Source: Pseudomonadota bacterium (lineage in GTDB: Bacteria; Pseudomonadota; Alphaproteobacteria; Caulobacterales; Caulobacteraceae). Taken from it: 31,228 bases of DNA. The stretch's first letter is position 1, and each line of letters begins with the position of its first letter. Both the position numbers and the translations under genes were made by a program. Positions 8,007 through 15,845 of the stretch are shown here, in pieces. The notes beneath the pieces are model-generated. The model did no database searches, was not told where the DNA came from, and was given only the letters and a program-made list of their open reading frames with translations. The DNA lies in assembly GCA_023456105.1 (NCBI GenBank), contig JAEYAO010000116.1, positions 1-31,228 of the forward strand, read 5' to 3'.

Positions 8007-10046
8007 TTGGCCACGACCTTGAACGCTAAGGATTTTAAGGACGGCCTTCGCAACGGCGCGTCTGGAGTGGCCGACCGCCTGCGTCGCGGCCGCGATTGGG
8101 TCCGCGCCAACGATCCCGTCTACGCCGCCGCACGCCGTCCGGGCCGCGCGGAGAAGATGGCGGCGGGCGTCACCCTGCTGCTGGTCGCAGCGGTGGTGAT
8201 CTTCCTGTTGCTGTTCGACTGGAACTGGCTGCGGGGTCCGATCGGACGATGGGCGTCGCAGAAGTATGACCGCGAGGTCGCTTTGCGCGGCGACCTGGAC
8301 GTGAACCTGTTCAGCTGGACGCCTTCGGTGGTCGTCAACGACCTGAAATTCGGCGGACCCGACTGGGCGCGTGAACGCGACACCGCCAACGTCGGTCGAA
8401 TCGAGGCCTCCGTGCGGTTGCGCAAGCTGTTCGCCGGCCAGATCGAGATGCCGCTGCTGTCCTTCACCCGACCGAACGTGGTGCTGATCGCAACCGCCGA
8501 CGGCAGGAAGAGCTGGGAGCTGGAGCCTGACAAGCCCGATGATGGCGAGGGCATGAAGCTGCCGGTCATCCAGCAACTGGTCATCGCCGACGGTCGTCTC
8601 ACCGTCGACGAGCAGAGGCGCGACCTCACGCTGGACGCCCAGGTCAATGCGCGCGAGACCGCGAACGACGGCGACGCCGGCTTCCTTCTGGACGGCCGCG
8701 GCAGCATCAACGGCTCGCCCCTGACGCTGCGGATTCAGGGCGGCCCCTTTATCAACATCCGCCGCAACCGGCCCTACCAGTTCACCGCCGCCGTGGACGG
8801 GGCGGGATCGCGGCTGAGGGCCGACGGCGCGATCACCCGGCCCTTCGACCTCGGTCAGTTCCAGGCGACGCTGAGCCTGCAGGGTCAAAACCTGGCCGAT
8901 CTTTACCTGCTGACCGGCGTGACCCTGCCCAACACACCCGCCTATCGCCTGTCGGGCGCCCTGACGCGCGATGACCGTGTCTGGACGTTCAACGATTTCG
9001 ACGGGCGCGTCGGCGCCTCCGACCTGTCTGGGGACGTCAAGGTGGATGCGGCCGAGCGGCTGCGCGTCGAGGCGCAACTGACGTCCCGCCGCCTCGACCT
9101 CGACGACCTGCTGGCCGTTGTCGGCGCGCAGCCGCGCACCTCGGGCGAGAACACCGAGACCACCAGCGGCTCGCCGGGCAAGCTGCTGCCCGACGCCACC
9201 TTGCAGGTCGAGCGCCTGCGCACCATGGACGGCTCGCTCAGCTACCGCGCCGCCTCGGTCAAGGCCAACGACTTCGACGTGCGCGCCGTGAACCTGGGCG
9301 CCGAACTGGAAGGCGGGGTGCTGAACCTCGATCCCGTCAGCTTCAACTTCAATCGAGGCGAGCTGAACGGCACGGCCAAGATCAACGCCACGCGCGACAC
9401 CCCCTACAGCGCCATCGACTTCCGCCTCGGCGGCTATCCGCTGGAATCGCTGGTGCCGGCCCGAGGGGGTGTCCAGCCGATCAGCGGTCGCATGCTGGGC
9501 CGTGTGCGCCTGGAGGGCCCCGGATCGTCGATCCACCGGTTCGCCGCCGCCTCCAAGGGCTCGCTCAGCGTCGTGGTGCCGCAGGGCCGGATGCGCGAGG
9601 CCTTCGCCGAGCTGCTGGGCATCAACGCCAGCGCCGGCCTGATCAAGCTGCTCAGCGGCGACCAGGGCCAGACACAGATCCGGTGCGCCGTGGCCGACTT
9701 CAACGTCGCGGGCGGCGTGGCCAGCGCCAAGACCTTTGTGATCGACACCGGCGTGGTGCTGGCCCGCGGCTCCGGCTCGTTCAACCTGGGGCAGGAGACG
9801 CTGAACCTGCGCATCGACGGCGACTCCAAGAAGCCGCGCCTTTTGCGGGTGTGGGCGCCGATCACCATCGGCGGCACGTTCACGTCTCCCCGCCCCGGCG
9901 TGGATGTGGGCGAGGTTGTCAAGCAAGGGGGCCTGGCCGCCATCGTCGGCGCGGTCGCCGCCCCGGTCGCCGCCCTGTTCGCCTTTGTCGATCCGGGTCT
10001 TGCCGAGGACGCCAACTGCGGCCAGTTGATCGCCAGCGCGCGTTGA
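8007..10046 (+). CDS. AsmA-family protein
   Basis: 679 residues. A positively charged cytoplasmic N-terminus is followed by one membrane segment near residues 50-70 (AGVTLLLVAAVVIFLLLF) and a long periplasmic part of beta-rich repeats. SWTPSVVVNDLKFGGPDW, RIEASVRLRKLFAGQIEMP and the C-terminal LRIDGDSKKPRLLRVWAPI plus GGTFTSPRPGVDV are typical AsmA features. AsmA-like proteins are inner-membrane-anchored and are linked to lipid transport between the membranes and to outer-membrane assembly; no specific substrate can be read here. The start is TTG at 8007, behind GGAGGGG at 7994-8000. An in-frame TTG at 7974 lacks such a site. The alpha/beta hydrolase gene begins 22 bases downstream and may be co-transcribed. 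Confidence 0.88.
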   Translation: MATTLNAKDFKDGLRNGASGVADRLRRGRDWVRANDPVYAAARRPGRAEKMAAGVTLLLVAAVVIFLLLFDWNWLRGPIGRWASQKYDREVALRGDLDVNLFSWTPSVVVNDLKFGGPDWARERDTANVGRIEASVRLRKLFAGQIEMPLLSFTRPNVVLIATADGRKSWELEPDKPDDGEGMKLPVIQQLVIADGRLTVDEQRRDLTLDAQVNARETANDGDAGFLLDGRGSINGSPLTLRIQGGPFINIRRNRPYQFTAAVDGAGSRLRADGAITRPFDLGQFQATLSLQGQNLADLYLLTGVTLPNTPAYRLSGALTRDDRVWTFNDFDGRVGASDLSGDVKVDAAERLRVEAQLTSRRLDLDDLLAVVGAQPRTSGENTETTSGSPGKLLPDATLQVERLRTMDGSLSYRAASVKANDFDVRAVNLGAELEGGVLNLDPVSFNFNRGELNGTAKINATRDTPYSAIDFRLGGYPLESLVPARGGVQPISGRMLGRVRLEGPGSSIHRFAAASKGSLSVVVPQGRMREAFAELLGINASAGLIKLLSGDQGQTQIRCAVADFNVAGGVASAKTFVIDTGVVLARGSGSFNLGQETLNLRIDGDSKKPRLLRVWAPITIGGTFTSPRPGVDVGEVVKQGGLAAIVGAVAAPVAALFAFVDPGLAEDANCGQLIASAR

Positions 10047-10068
10047 TCGGCAAGAGGGATCGTCAGGC

Positions 10069-10920
10069 TTGACCCGCAGAGGTTTTTTCGCGCCGGCGCT
10101 CGGCGCTTTGACGGCCGCCTGTTCGCCGCTGGCGGTGCTGAACGCCGTCGGTCCCCGCGACGGCGGCGTGCGTCGCGTAGGGCGCGACATCGCCTACGGC
10201 CCCGATCCGCGTCAGACGCTGGACGTCTATGCGCCGGTGGGCGAGGGGCCGTGGCCGGTGGTCGTCTTCTTCTATGGCGGCAGCTGGGATTCGGGATCAA
10301 AGGACGTCTACGGCTGGGCCGCACAGGCCATCGCCGCACAGGGGTTTGTGGTGGCCCTGCCGGACTACCGCCTCGTGCCGCAGGTGAGGTTTCCCGCCTT
10401 CATCGAGGATGCCGCCGCCTCAACCGCCAAGGCAGGCGAAATCGCCTCGACCTATCGCGGAGACCCGGCCCGCCTCGGGGTCTGCGGCCATTCGGCCGGC
10501 GCGCATCTCGCGCTGATGATCGCGCTGGATCGGCGCTACATGGAGGCCGTGCAGCAGCCGCGCCTGATCCGCGCCGCCGCCGGCGTGTCGGGGCCGTACG
10601 ACTTCCTGCCGTTCGACGTCCCCGCCTCGATCAACGCCTTTGGCCGTGCGCCCGACCCGACCCTGACCCAGCCGGTGACCTTTGTGCGCGGCGACGCCCC
10701 GCCGATCTGGCTGGGTCACGGCGAGGCCGACACCGTGGTGCACGCCGAGGACACGGTGATCCTGGACCGGCGTCAGCGCGCCGCCGGCGGGCGCTCCGAG
10801 GCCAGGCTGTATTCCGGCCTCAGCCACACCGACACCCTGGCCAGCTTCTCGCCCCTGTTCCGTCGCAAGGCTCCGGTGCTGGCGGACATGGCCGCCTTTT
10901 TCCACCGCGAGCTCGGCTGA
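10069..10920 (+). CDS. Exported alpha/beta hydrolase (carboxylesterase-like)
   Basis: 283 residues starting at TTG. The N-terminus TRRGFFAPALGALTAACSP combines a twin-arginine pattern with a hydrophobic stretch ending in a cysteine, so Tat export with a possible but non-ideal lipobox (TAAC) is likely. The hydrolase core has FYGGSWDSG in place of the usual HGGG oxyanion motif, nucleophile Ser142 in GHSAGAHL, Asp221 in GEADTVVH and His253 in LSHTDT, a complete triad. These enzymes of the esterase/lipase (BD-FAE-like) group cleave ester bonds; the natural substrate is unknown. The gene follows the AsmA-like gene by 22 bases. No better start with a strong Shine-Dalgarno sequence is visible; the TTG is kept because the export signal begins there. 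Confidence 0.83.
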   Translation: MTRRGFFAPALGALTAACSPLAVLNAVGPRDGGVRRVGRDIAYGPDPRQTLDVYAPVGEGPWPVVVFFYGGSWDSGSKDVYGWAAQAIAAQGFVVALPDYRLVPQVRFPAFIEDAAASTAKAGEIASTYRGDPARLGVCGHSAGAHLALMIALDRRYMEAVQQPRLIRAAAGVSGPYDFLPFDVPASINAFGRAPDPTLTQPVTFVRGDAPPIWLGHGEADTVVHAEDTVILDRRQRAAGGRSEARLYSGLSHTDTLASFSPLFRRKAPVLADMAAFFHRELG

Positions 10921-10987
10921 GCCGAAAGGTTGGCGAAGACCGGCCGGGCTGCTACGACGCCGCCTCCGGCGCTCGAACACAGCTCCC

Positions 10988-11077
10988 GGACAGGTGGCCG
11001 AGTGGTTTAAGGCAGCGGTCTTGAAAACCGCCGTAGGTGGAAGCCTACCGTGGGTTCGAATCCCACCCTGTCCGCCA
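10988..11077 (+). tRNA. tRNA-Ser (anticodon TGA)
   Basis: A full cloverleaf can be drawn. The acceptor stem is GGACAGG/CCTGTCC with discriminator G and an encoded CCA; the D arm lies in GCCGAGTGGTTTAAGGC; the anticodon stem GCGGT/ACCGC holds loop CTTGAAA (anticodon TGA at loop positions 3-5). The long variable arm GTAGG...CCTAC is typical of class II serine tRNAs, and the T arm contains GGTTCGAATCC. It decodes UCN, mainly UCA. Its 3' 20 bases are the island attachment core. Confidence 0.97.
11058..11077 (+). other. attL: island attachment core inside the tRNA-Ser 3' end
   Basis: The 20-base string GAATCCCACCCTGTCCGCCA spans the T-arm 3' side, acceptor strand and CCA of the tRNA and recurs exactly at 24046-24065 beside the integrase gene. 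The bases just outside differ at both ends (preceding c versus a; following cct versus tgt). tRNA 3' ends are the usual target of P4-type tyrosine integrases. Confidence 0.9.
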
Positions 11078-11168
11078 CCTCTTCTGAAAAGCTGTGTCAT
11101 TACAGCAGGTTGGGAGAATGGGCGGTATTCAGCCCCAAACTGCACCCCAAACCGCTTTCCGCCTGTGA

Positions 11169-11576
11169 TCAGCCGACTTCGACCTCTTGCCGCGTGAAGA
11201 AGACGTTCTCGACGGAGCCATTCACCCGGCATGTGACGTAGTAGGTGTTCGGCTTGTTGACGCTCTTGTCGCCGATTGTGATCTGCGAGCAGTCCGGCCT
11301 TTGCCTCAGCACCCTCTTCGTTCCTTTGCGCAGCGTGTCCACGTCACGGCCGGTAAGACCGTAGTCGCCGGGCTCTGGAAAGGCGTGGGGTGCGATACGA
11401 TCATCCTGCGTCTCCGGTGGTCCGGCATAAGCAGGCTTCTCAGGAGGTTTGGTGGCAGAGAGGTCAGATGCGCTTGTCCAGCGGGGTATGAAGCCATCCT
11501 CAACGGTCCGGCACCCCTCGCCTCGCTTCTCGTAGCCGGTGAACTGCTGGCCGTAGGAGCGCCGCGTAGGGGTCAC
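11169..11576 (-). CDS. Hypothetical protein, first gene inside the island
   Basis: 135 residues from GTG at 11576, with GGAGG on the minus strand six bases upstream, which fixes the start. There is no signal peptide or membrane segment. The N-terminal half is basic and proline-rich and could be disordered. The C-terminal 60 residues (RGTKRVLRQRPDCSQI region, then NTYYVTCRVNGSVENVFFTR) look like a compact beta-strand fold with two cysteines. I do not recognise the family. It points toward the tRNA, opposite to the defence-like pair at 11741-13434, and is probably a separate cargo or moron-type unit. Confidence 0.55.
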   Translation of the reverse strand: MTPTRRSYGQQFTGYEKRGEGCRTVEDGFIPRWTSASDLSATKPPEKPAYAGPPETQDDRIAPHAFPEPGDYGLTGRDVDTLRKGTKRVLRQRPDCSQITIGDKSVNKPNTYYVTCRVNGSVENVFFTRQEVEVG

Positions 11577-11740
11577 CGAGTTCCTCCGTTTCTAGGACGG
11601 CGTCGGGACGGTGCCAGAGGCTATTATGCGCCGCTTGGCCAACGAACTCGCCTGCGGCGTGACAGAGAACCGGGCGCAGCAGGCTAGTAGACAATGATGC
11701 CTCTGGGTTGTACGAACGTTTCGCGACCGCTGGGGCATTC

Positions 11741-12853
11741 ATGACAAAGATCATTGTCGACCTGAACACGAAGGTCATATCTCCGCAGCAGAAGATATGG
11801 ATCGTTCATCCCGGCAGGAACCGAAGCCATATTGATGTCTTCGAACAAGAAGGCGTAGTATTTCTAGAGTTTCCTGGACTTAACCTAAGACCCGCCCATT
11901 TTTCCGATGATGGGCTCTTGCGTCAAGCTATCCGGCAGGCCGTCGCCATACGGTCGAACAAGGGGCTGACAAGAGACGACGGTTCTCCCATCCTCGCAAG
12001 TGACTTCCCTGCTCACGCCGGCACAGATGTCTCAGTTCATCTCCGCACCGTGAGGCATCTCGCTACAAGGATGAGCGCTGGTGATCTGGTGATTGTCCCA
12101 TCGCGCGGGGCAGGTGGGCGAGTGATATTCGGAGAAGTTGCGGGCGATTTCTTTCCGCAACAGACATTACACGTGCCAAGCCTACCTTACGCGGGTACGC
12201 CTGTTCGTCGTGTGAACTGGCTAAGAAGCCGAGGAAAGCTGGAGCTTCCGGCACACCTCGTGAAGTTCTTCGAGAAGCCTCCCGCGATCGCGGAAGTCGG
12301 CCGGGACCGCTTCTCCGAAGCGTTTTACAACTATGCCTACGATGCCTATCGCACTGACAGTTCATCATGGCTTTCTGTTAATGCACCAAAATACGATGGA
12401 TCGGATTTTCTCGGTGCGGTTGCGCCCGCACAACTGATCGCCCTCGCAGTATCCCTTTATCGGGCCATCGAGCAAGACGCCGATATTTCTTCGATGAACT
12501 ACGAGAGCATCGTCTCTACGTTCTACGACGAGAGCGCTTTGGCAGATGCGAAACTGAGATTCGCTTCGCCCGGTAGATACGACCTCAAGGATAGAGATGC
12601 GCGGTTAGCCAGATTCATCAACGGCTTCTTAGCGCTCGCTTTAGCGGGCTCGCTGGTTGCGTGCAGTGCGGCCGGCAACACCGTCGAAGTCCACGAAGAT
12701 GGATCGAAGACCAGCGCAGCTAGCGGCGACCTTTCAGACATGGTCAACCTCGCAACCAAGGCCCCCAAAGGCGTGCTCCAAAAAGCCGAGGATCAGGCCG
12801 CGAATTCGAAAGCGAAGCTGGGCCTTACCGTCCCCGCGAAGGTGCGGCCGTGA
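11741..12853 (+). CDS. Mrr-N-like sensor domain protein with C-terminal membrane segment (candidate defence gene)
   Basis: 370 residues. Residues 18-165 follow the pattern of the N-terminal domain of Mrr-type restriction proteins: KIWIVHPGRN at 18-27, LRQAIRQA at 60-67, then GDLVIVPSRG at 114-123, GRVIFGEVAGDF at 126-137 and VRRVNWLRS at 155-163. In such enzymes this EVE/PUA-like region sits ahead of a nuclease. Here no PD-(D/E)XK motif follows. Instead comes a helical stretch, one hydrophobic segment at 292-311 (FLALALAGSLVAC, which also resembles a lipobox) and a short hydrophilic tail. ATG 11741 is chosen over an in-frame TTG at 11708. The stop overlaps the next start (GTGA). Function is inferred only: a cytoplasmic sensor tied to the membrane, probably acting with its partner. 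Confidence 0.72.
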   Translation: MTKIIVDLNTKVISPQQKIWIVHPGRNRSHIDVFEQEGVVFLEFPGLNLRPAHFSDDGLLRQAIRQAVAIRSNKGLTRDDGSPILASDFPAHAGTDVSVHLRTVRHLATRMSAGDLVIVPSRGAGGRVIFGEVAGDFFPQQTLHVPSLPYAGTPVRRVNWLRSRGKLELPAHLVKFFEKPPAIAEVGRDRFSEAFYNYAYDAYRTDSSSWLSVNAPKYDGSDFLGAVAPAQLIALAVSLYRAIEQDADISSMNYESIVSTFYDESALADAKLRFASPGRYDLKDRDARLARFINGFLALALAGSLVACSAAGNTVEVHEDGSKTSAASGDLSDMVNLATKAPKGVLQKAEDQAANSKAKLGLTVPAKVRP

Positions 12854-13434
12854 CTGCGGTGGCTAAAGTTGCGAAGCAGGTGCTTAGAGGCCTAGCTCGC
12901 GGCATTCTCTGGGCATGGCGCTTGCTGTGGCGATCCGAGGTCCCGCTCATTGTAACAGTGGGTCTCGCTGCGTTAGCTGCCTTCCTAGCGCCACAGGTTA
13001 CGGAGAAGTTTGAACGACAAAGGCTGTCAGCGGAGTATGTCCTCAACAACCTCAAAGACCTAAATACGCTGATTGCTGAAATATACGTTGACGTTTCCAA
13101 GATCAATTACGCAGTAGCCGCAGGCAACCCGCCTCCTCGAGCAACCCGCGATCACGCTAGGGAGACGTTAGCTAAGTTGAACTGGAAGATTGTTGAAACG
13201 GCTGCGATGTTGCCCAAGGCGCAGCGCGTGGTGCTGCACGAATTCCAGACGGATGTCTTCAGGGTCAGCCAAAATCTAGACGAGAAACTCGACATAGAGG
13301 GCTGTCAAAGATTGCTCAAAAGCGTTGACGCGATGGGGTTGAGCGGAGCGCGATCGATCCAAACTGTTGGACGGCACGTCGACTTGAGCAACCCCCCGGA
13401 AGCGGAAGCGGAGGTTCGAAGCTCGGACACCTAA
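12850..13434 (+). CDS. Small membrane protein coupled to the Mrr-N-like gene
   Basis: 194 residues from GTG at 12850, overlapping the preceding stop by four bases (GTGA), a strong sign that the two proteins are made together. A basic, tryptophan-rich N-terminus (residues 10-30, RGLARGILWAWRLLWR) leads into one membrane segment at 31-50 (VPLIVTVGLAALAAFLAP). A helical domain of about 120 residues follows and probably forms coiled coils (FERQRLSAEYVLNNLKDLN, RETLAKLNWKIVETAAML). The C-terminus is acidic and likely disordered. No enzymatic motif is visible. With its neighbour it could form a membrane effector that acts on infection; this is inference from architecture and island context. I do not recognise a named family. 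Confidence 0.68.
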   Translation: MTAVAKVAKQVLRGLARGILWAWRLLWRSEVPLIVTVGLAALAAFLAPQVTEKFERQRLSAEYVLNNLKDLNTLIAEIYVDVSKINYAVAAGNPPPRATRDHARETLAKLNWKIVETAAMLPKAQRVVLHEFQTDVFRVSQNLDEKLDIEGCQRLLKSVDAMGLSGARSIQTVGRHVDLSNPPEAEAEVRSSDT

Positions 13435-13454
13435 GACGAGCGTACCTGTCGGGG

Positions 13455-13625
13455 CTACTGCACTGCGACGCCTGTCGTATATTCGAGCAGCTTGGATTCC
13501 GACTCCTTTGCGATCAGCCGATAGGCTTGCTTGAAGAGGGTGTCCTTCCGCCCCGCCTACTGGATTGCTGCGCGGGTGACGACGAACGTTTCAGCTAACG
13601 TCTCAAGAGACGCCCCTGCAAGGCC
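13455..13625 (-). pseudogene. Possible decayed coding remnant
   Basis: The 244-base gap between the membrane-protein gene and the PIN gene has no intact gene. Two minus-strand pieces look protein-like but each ends in a stop: one reads KDTLFKQAYRLIAKESESKL and ends at 13455; the other reads GASLETLAETFVVTRAAIQ and ends at 13558. The second has the LAxxFxVxxxA rhythm seen in C-termini of ImmA/IrrE metallopeptidases and HTH proteins, but it is too short for assignment. It may be what is left of an older cargo gene. Confidence 0.25.
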
Positions 13626-13678
13626 TCATTGCATCACTCTTGCGCAAGCATGCGGACAAGCTGGCGCAGCAAACGTCT

Positions 13679-15016
13679 TCATTGAAGGTCAGAGCGATCT
13701 ACTATAGTGATTTGGCCTTCGCGATCAGGCACGGTAACCATTACCTTAGCGTTGATATAATGGGTCAGTTCAACTCGGCTCATGGCGGATCGCACATCGT
13801 CTGCCACCGCGATGTTGGCGCATATAATGTATAGATCAACGTGAACTATGGCTTTAGGGTCGCAATCTTCTATGATAGCTTGCGCTCGAGAGCGTATTGC
13901 CGGCAGCATCGGCCTTCCACTCCGTGCTGCGATAACCTCGACGCCGAAATCATCCTCGCCAAATATGTCCCCTAGAACAAAGTCTGGCATGAAGTCCCGC
14001 TTTATAACATAGGCAGGGTACTTCAGCCTGAGGTATCGCTCTACCAGATCGTAGAGCTTGTCGGGTTCTAAGGCCTGATCTAGCTCTAAGGTGTGGGATA
14101 TGTCCTTGACGCGCCGGATGGTTTCACTGCTGACCGTGGAGCCGATCCCCACCTTTGCATTATCGAGAAAACGGTAGGTACTGTACATCCAGAACCGCTC
14201 AACGGTACCCACAGTCGCCATCTCATCTATAAGTTCCTGTCTCGGACCTATGGTCTTCGGTCCTGATGAGGAGACAATGTTCCACCAATCCGGCTTCGCA
14301 TCATCAGTCACAAAGATCAGACCATCTGGCTTCTGCGTTTTCGCAAACTCCAAAATCTGCCACCATATGATAGCATCGCCGTATTTAGCCTCGTAGGTGC
14401 GGCCGCCGTATGTGTAGGCGGGGCTCTTTGAACCGTCTTTGCCCTTGTCTTCGTAGCCCGGTGGCATACCTACGCTAAACCGCCGTTCAGCCCACGAGGT
14501 TATCGTGGTCAGCTCTTCTTTCGAAGGTGCTGGACCGATGCGGCCGTCGAGTATGTCCGTAATCCTCTCGAGGAGCACGTCATCTGAATGAACATCTATA
14601 TGCTCCTTCTCGAATCTCCCGATCCTTTCGAAGAAGGCACCGATAGTTTCATCGAAGGTGGAGAGCAGCAAGGCTGGGTCGATAGAGGAGTGGCGTTCCT
14701 TTAGCTTTAGCTTACTAAGGTCTGACTCTATCCTGTTACGACCTGAGGTCACAATCTCTCGAACCTGAGAGAACCGCGACTTCTGATCGGCGATTACATG
14801 CAGCCGGTTTCTGTGAAACTCTAGTGCAGCATGATGGGGAACCCAAAGACGATCCTTGATCGCCTGCATCACATCTAGAAGCTCGGAGCGAGCACTTTCC
14901 GGATAGCGATAGATGTTCAGCAGGACGTTCGCGTCGAGACAGATCGCTCCGTGTTGCCATAGGTCGGCGAAGTCGCTCTCATTGAGCGGGTAGAAGCTTC
15001 GGAACGAATCTCTCAT
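13679..15016 (-). CDS. PIN_8-type (PIN-like) nuclease with C-terminal extension
   Basis: 445 residues. The N-terminal PIN-like domain of the PIN_8/DUF4935 type reads GAICLDANVLLNIYR (acidic Asp28), LWVPHHAALEFHRNR (Glu66), KYGDAIIWWQ (Asp214) and LIFVTDDAKPDWW (Asp238/Asp239). These four acidic sites are those expected to bind metal in PIN RNases. A helical insertion fills about 85-180. Residues 335-400 form a second domain with MPDFVLGD and FGVEVI, a pattern reminiscent of PD-(D/E)XK folds but without the lysine. PIN_8 proteins are often found in defence islands and are predicted to cut RNA; the target here is unknown. The ATG at 15016 matches the family N-terminus (FYPLNESDFADLW). It is divergent to the serine recombinase, sharing a 176-bp palindromic intergenic region. 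Confidence 0.8.
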   Translation of the reverse strand: MRDSFRSFYPLNESDFADLWQHGAICLDANVLLNIYRYPESARSELLDVMQAIKDRLWVPHHAALEFHRNRLHVIADQKSRFSQVREIVTSGRNRIESDLSKLKLKERHSSIDPALLLSTFDETIGAFFERIGRFEKEHIDVHSDDVLLERITDILDGRIGPAPSKEELTTITSWAERRFSVGMPPGYEDKGKDGSKSPAYTYGGRTYEAKYGDAIIWWQILEFAKTQKPDGLIFVTDDAKPDWWNIVSSSGPKTIGPRQELIDEMATVGTVERFWMYSTYRFLDNAKVGIGSTVSSETIRRVKDISHTLELDQALEPDKLYDLVERYLRLKYPAYVIKRDFMPDFVLGDIFGEDDFGVEVIAARSGRPMLPAIRSRAQAIIEDCDPKAIVHVDLYIICANIAVADDVRSAMSRVELTHYINAKVMVTVPDREGQITIVDRSDLQ

Positions 15017-15084
15017 GTCGGCCCTCAGCTTCTTAGTGGGCCACCATTGTCGAGGGAGCGCAAGGGCGCGTACCTAATGTATAC

Positions 15085-15196
15085 CCATCTGAGACGAGGT
15101 GGTGAGACGCGTTCTGCGTCTCAATAGGGTTGACTTACCCGATTGCGAGACTCACAGTCGCCGGGTCTTAGAACCTATTGGGACAGTCTCAGATGG
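15085..15196 (+). promoter_or_regulatory. Palindrome-rich res-like or operator region between the PIN gene and the recombinase
   Basis: An 11-base inverted repeat, CCATCTGAGAC at 15085-15095 and GTCTCAGATGG at 15186-15196, brackets the region; its right copy covers the recombinase start codon. Inside are GAGACGC/GCGTCTC (15104-15110 and 15116-15122) and CAATAGG/CCTATTG (15122-15128 and 15174-15180). GTCTC or GAGAC occurs five times in 112 bases. Serine recombinases bind paired inverted subsites upstream of their own gene, so this is most likely a res-type recombination and autoregulation site; the assignment is inferred. Confidence 0.6.
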
Positions 15197-15744
15197 CCTT
15201 GGTCGGTTACGCCCGCGTCAGCAGCAGTGGTCAGTCGCTGGAGGTTCAGCGGGATCAGCTTATCGCCGCAGGGTGCACCCGCATCTTTGAGGAGAAGCGA
15301 AGCGGCACGTCCCAGAGCGGGCGGGAGCAGTTGGCGCTAGCTCTGGACTATGTGCGCGATGGAGACGTGCTGATCGTCACCCGTCTCGACCGTCTGGCCC
15401 GTTCGATCACCGATCTTCGGCAGATCATTGACCGCCTCACTGCCAAGGAGGTCGCGTTCAGGGTGCTTCAGCAGGGCGAGATTGATACCAGCACGTCTAA
15501 CGGCAGGCTGATGCTGAACATGCTCGGCGCATTTGCCGAGTTCGAAGCCGATCTAAGGCGTGAACGGCAGAGGGAGGGTATCGACCGCGCCAAAGCCAGC
15601 GGCGTCTACAAGGGTCGCAAGCGCAGCGTTCCCGCCGCAGACATACGCAAGCTGAAGGCTGATGGGGTCGCACCCACTGAGATAGCCAAGCGCCTGAAGG
15701 TCGGCAGAGCCAGTGTGTACCGAGCGTTGGCCGAAGCGGCTTAG
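15193..15744 (+). CDS. Serine recombinase (resolvase/invertase family)
   Basis: 183 residues, the normal length for small resolvases and invertases. The N-terminal catalytic domain begins MALVGYARVSSSGQSLEVQ with nucleophile Ser10 in YARVSS, followed by LIVTRLDRLARSITDL (the arginines that contact the scissile phosphate) and MLGAFAEFEADLRRERQREG (the long E-helix). The C-terminal helix-turn-helix reads APTEIAKRLKVGRASVYRAL. The family cuts and rejoins DNA at short inverted subsites through a phosphoserine link. The ATG at 15193 puts Ser10 at its usual place; an in-frame TTG at 15178 would add only five residues. It sits inside the tRNA-Ser island, next to the repeat that begins the restriction-modification cassette, and no transposase accompanies it. 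Confidence 0.92.
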   Translation: MALVGYARVSSSGQSLEVQRDQLIAAGCTRIFEEKRSGTSQSGREQLALALDYVRDGDVLIVTRLDRLARSITDLRQIIDRLTAKEVAFRVLQQGEIDTSTSNGRLMLNMLGAFAEFEADLRRERQREGIDRAKASGVYKGRKRSVPAADIRKLKADGVAPTEIAKRLKVGRASVYRALAEAA

Positions 15745-15745
15745 A

Positions 15746-15845
15746 TCGAAAGCTGGCAATCTTACCCGCCCGGCCTTCCCTGACAGGAGGCTTATACCCG
15801 ACCAGAATTTCAGCTTCGCGTGACGAGCCGCTTGCAGCATTTGCA
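15746..15845 (+). repeat. Cassette-flanking direct repeat, copy A
   Basis: 100 bases, starting two bases past the recombinase stop, that match 19217-19315 at roughly three of four positions. The best conserved blocks are ATCTTACCCGCCC, AGGAGGCTTA and CTTCGCGTGA. Both copies can fold a six-pair hairpin around the AGGAGGC block although the stem sequence differs. On the minus strand both copies read a similar peptide (AxHAKxxFxSxxSLL), which could mean the repeat derives from a coding sequence. Confidence 0.75.

Noticed and set aside
7932..10190. 752-residue minus-strand frame
   Set aside because: It is antisense to the AsmA-family gene, which has a membrane segment, family motifs and a ribosome site. 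The antisense product is repetitive and unlike any family.
10069..10920. Firm lipoprotein call for the alpha/beta hydrolase
   Set aside because: The cysteine is preceded by TAA instead of a standard LxA/G lipobox, so only export is claimed.
15085..15196. CRISPR-like array reading of the repeated GAGAC words
   Set aside because: The words are five bases long, irregularly spaced and in both orientations. No CRISPR array or cas gene is visible anywhere in the window.
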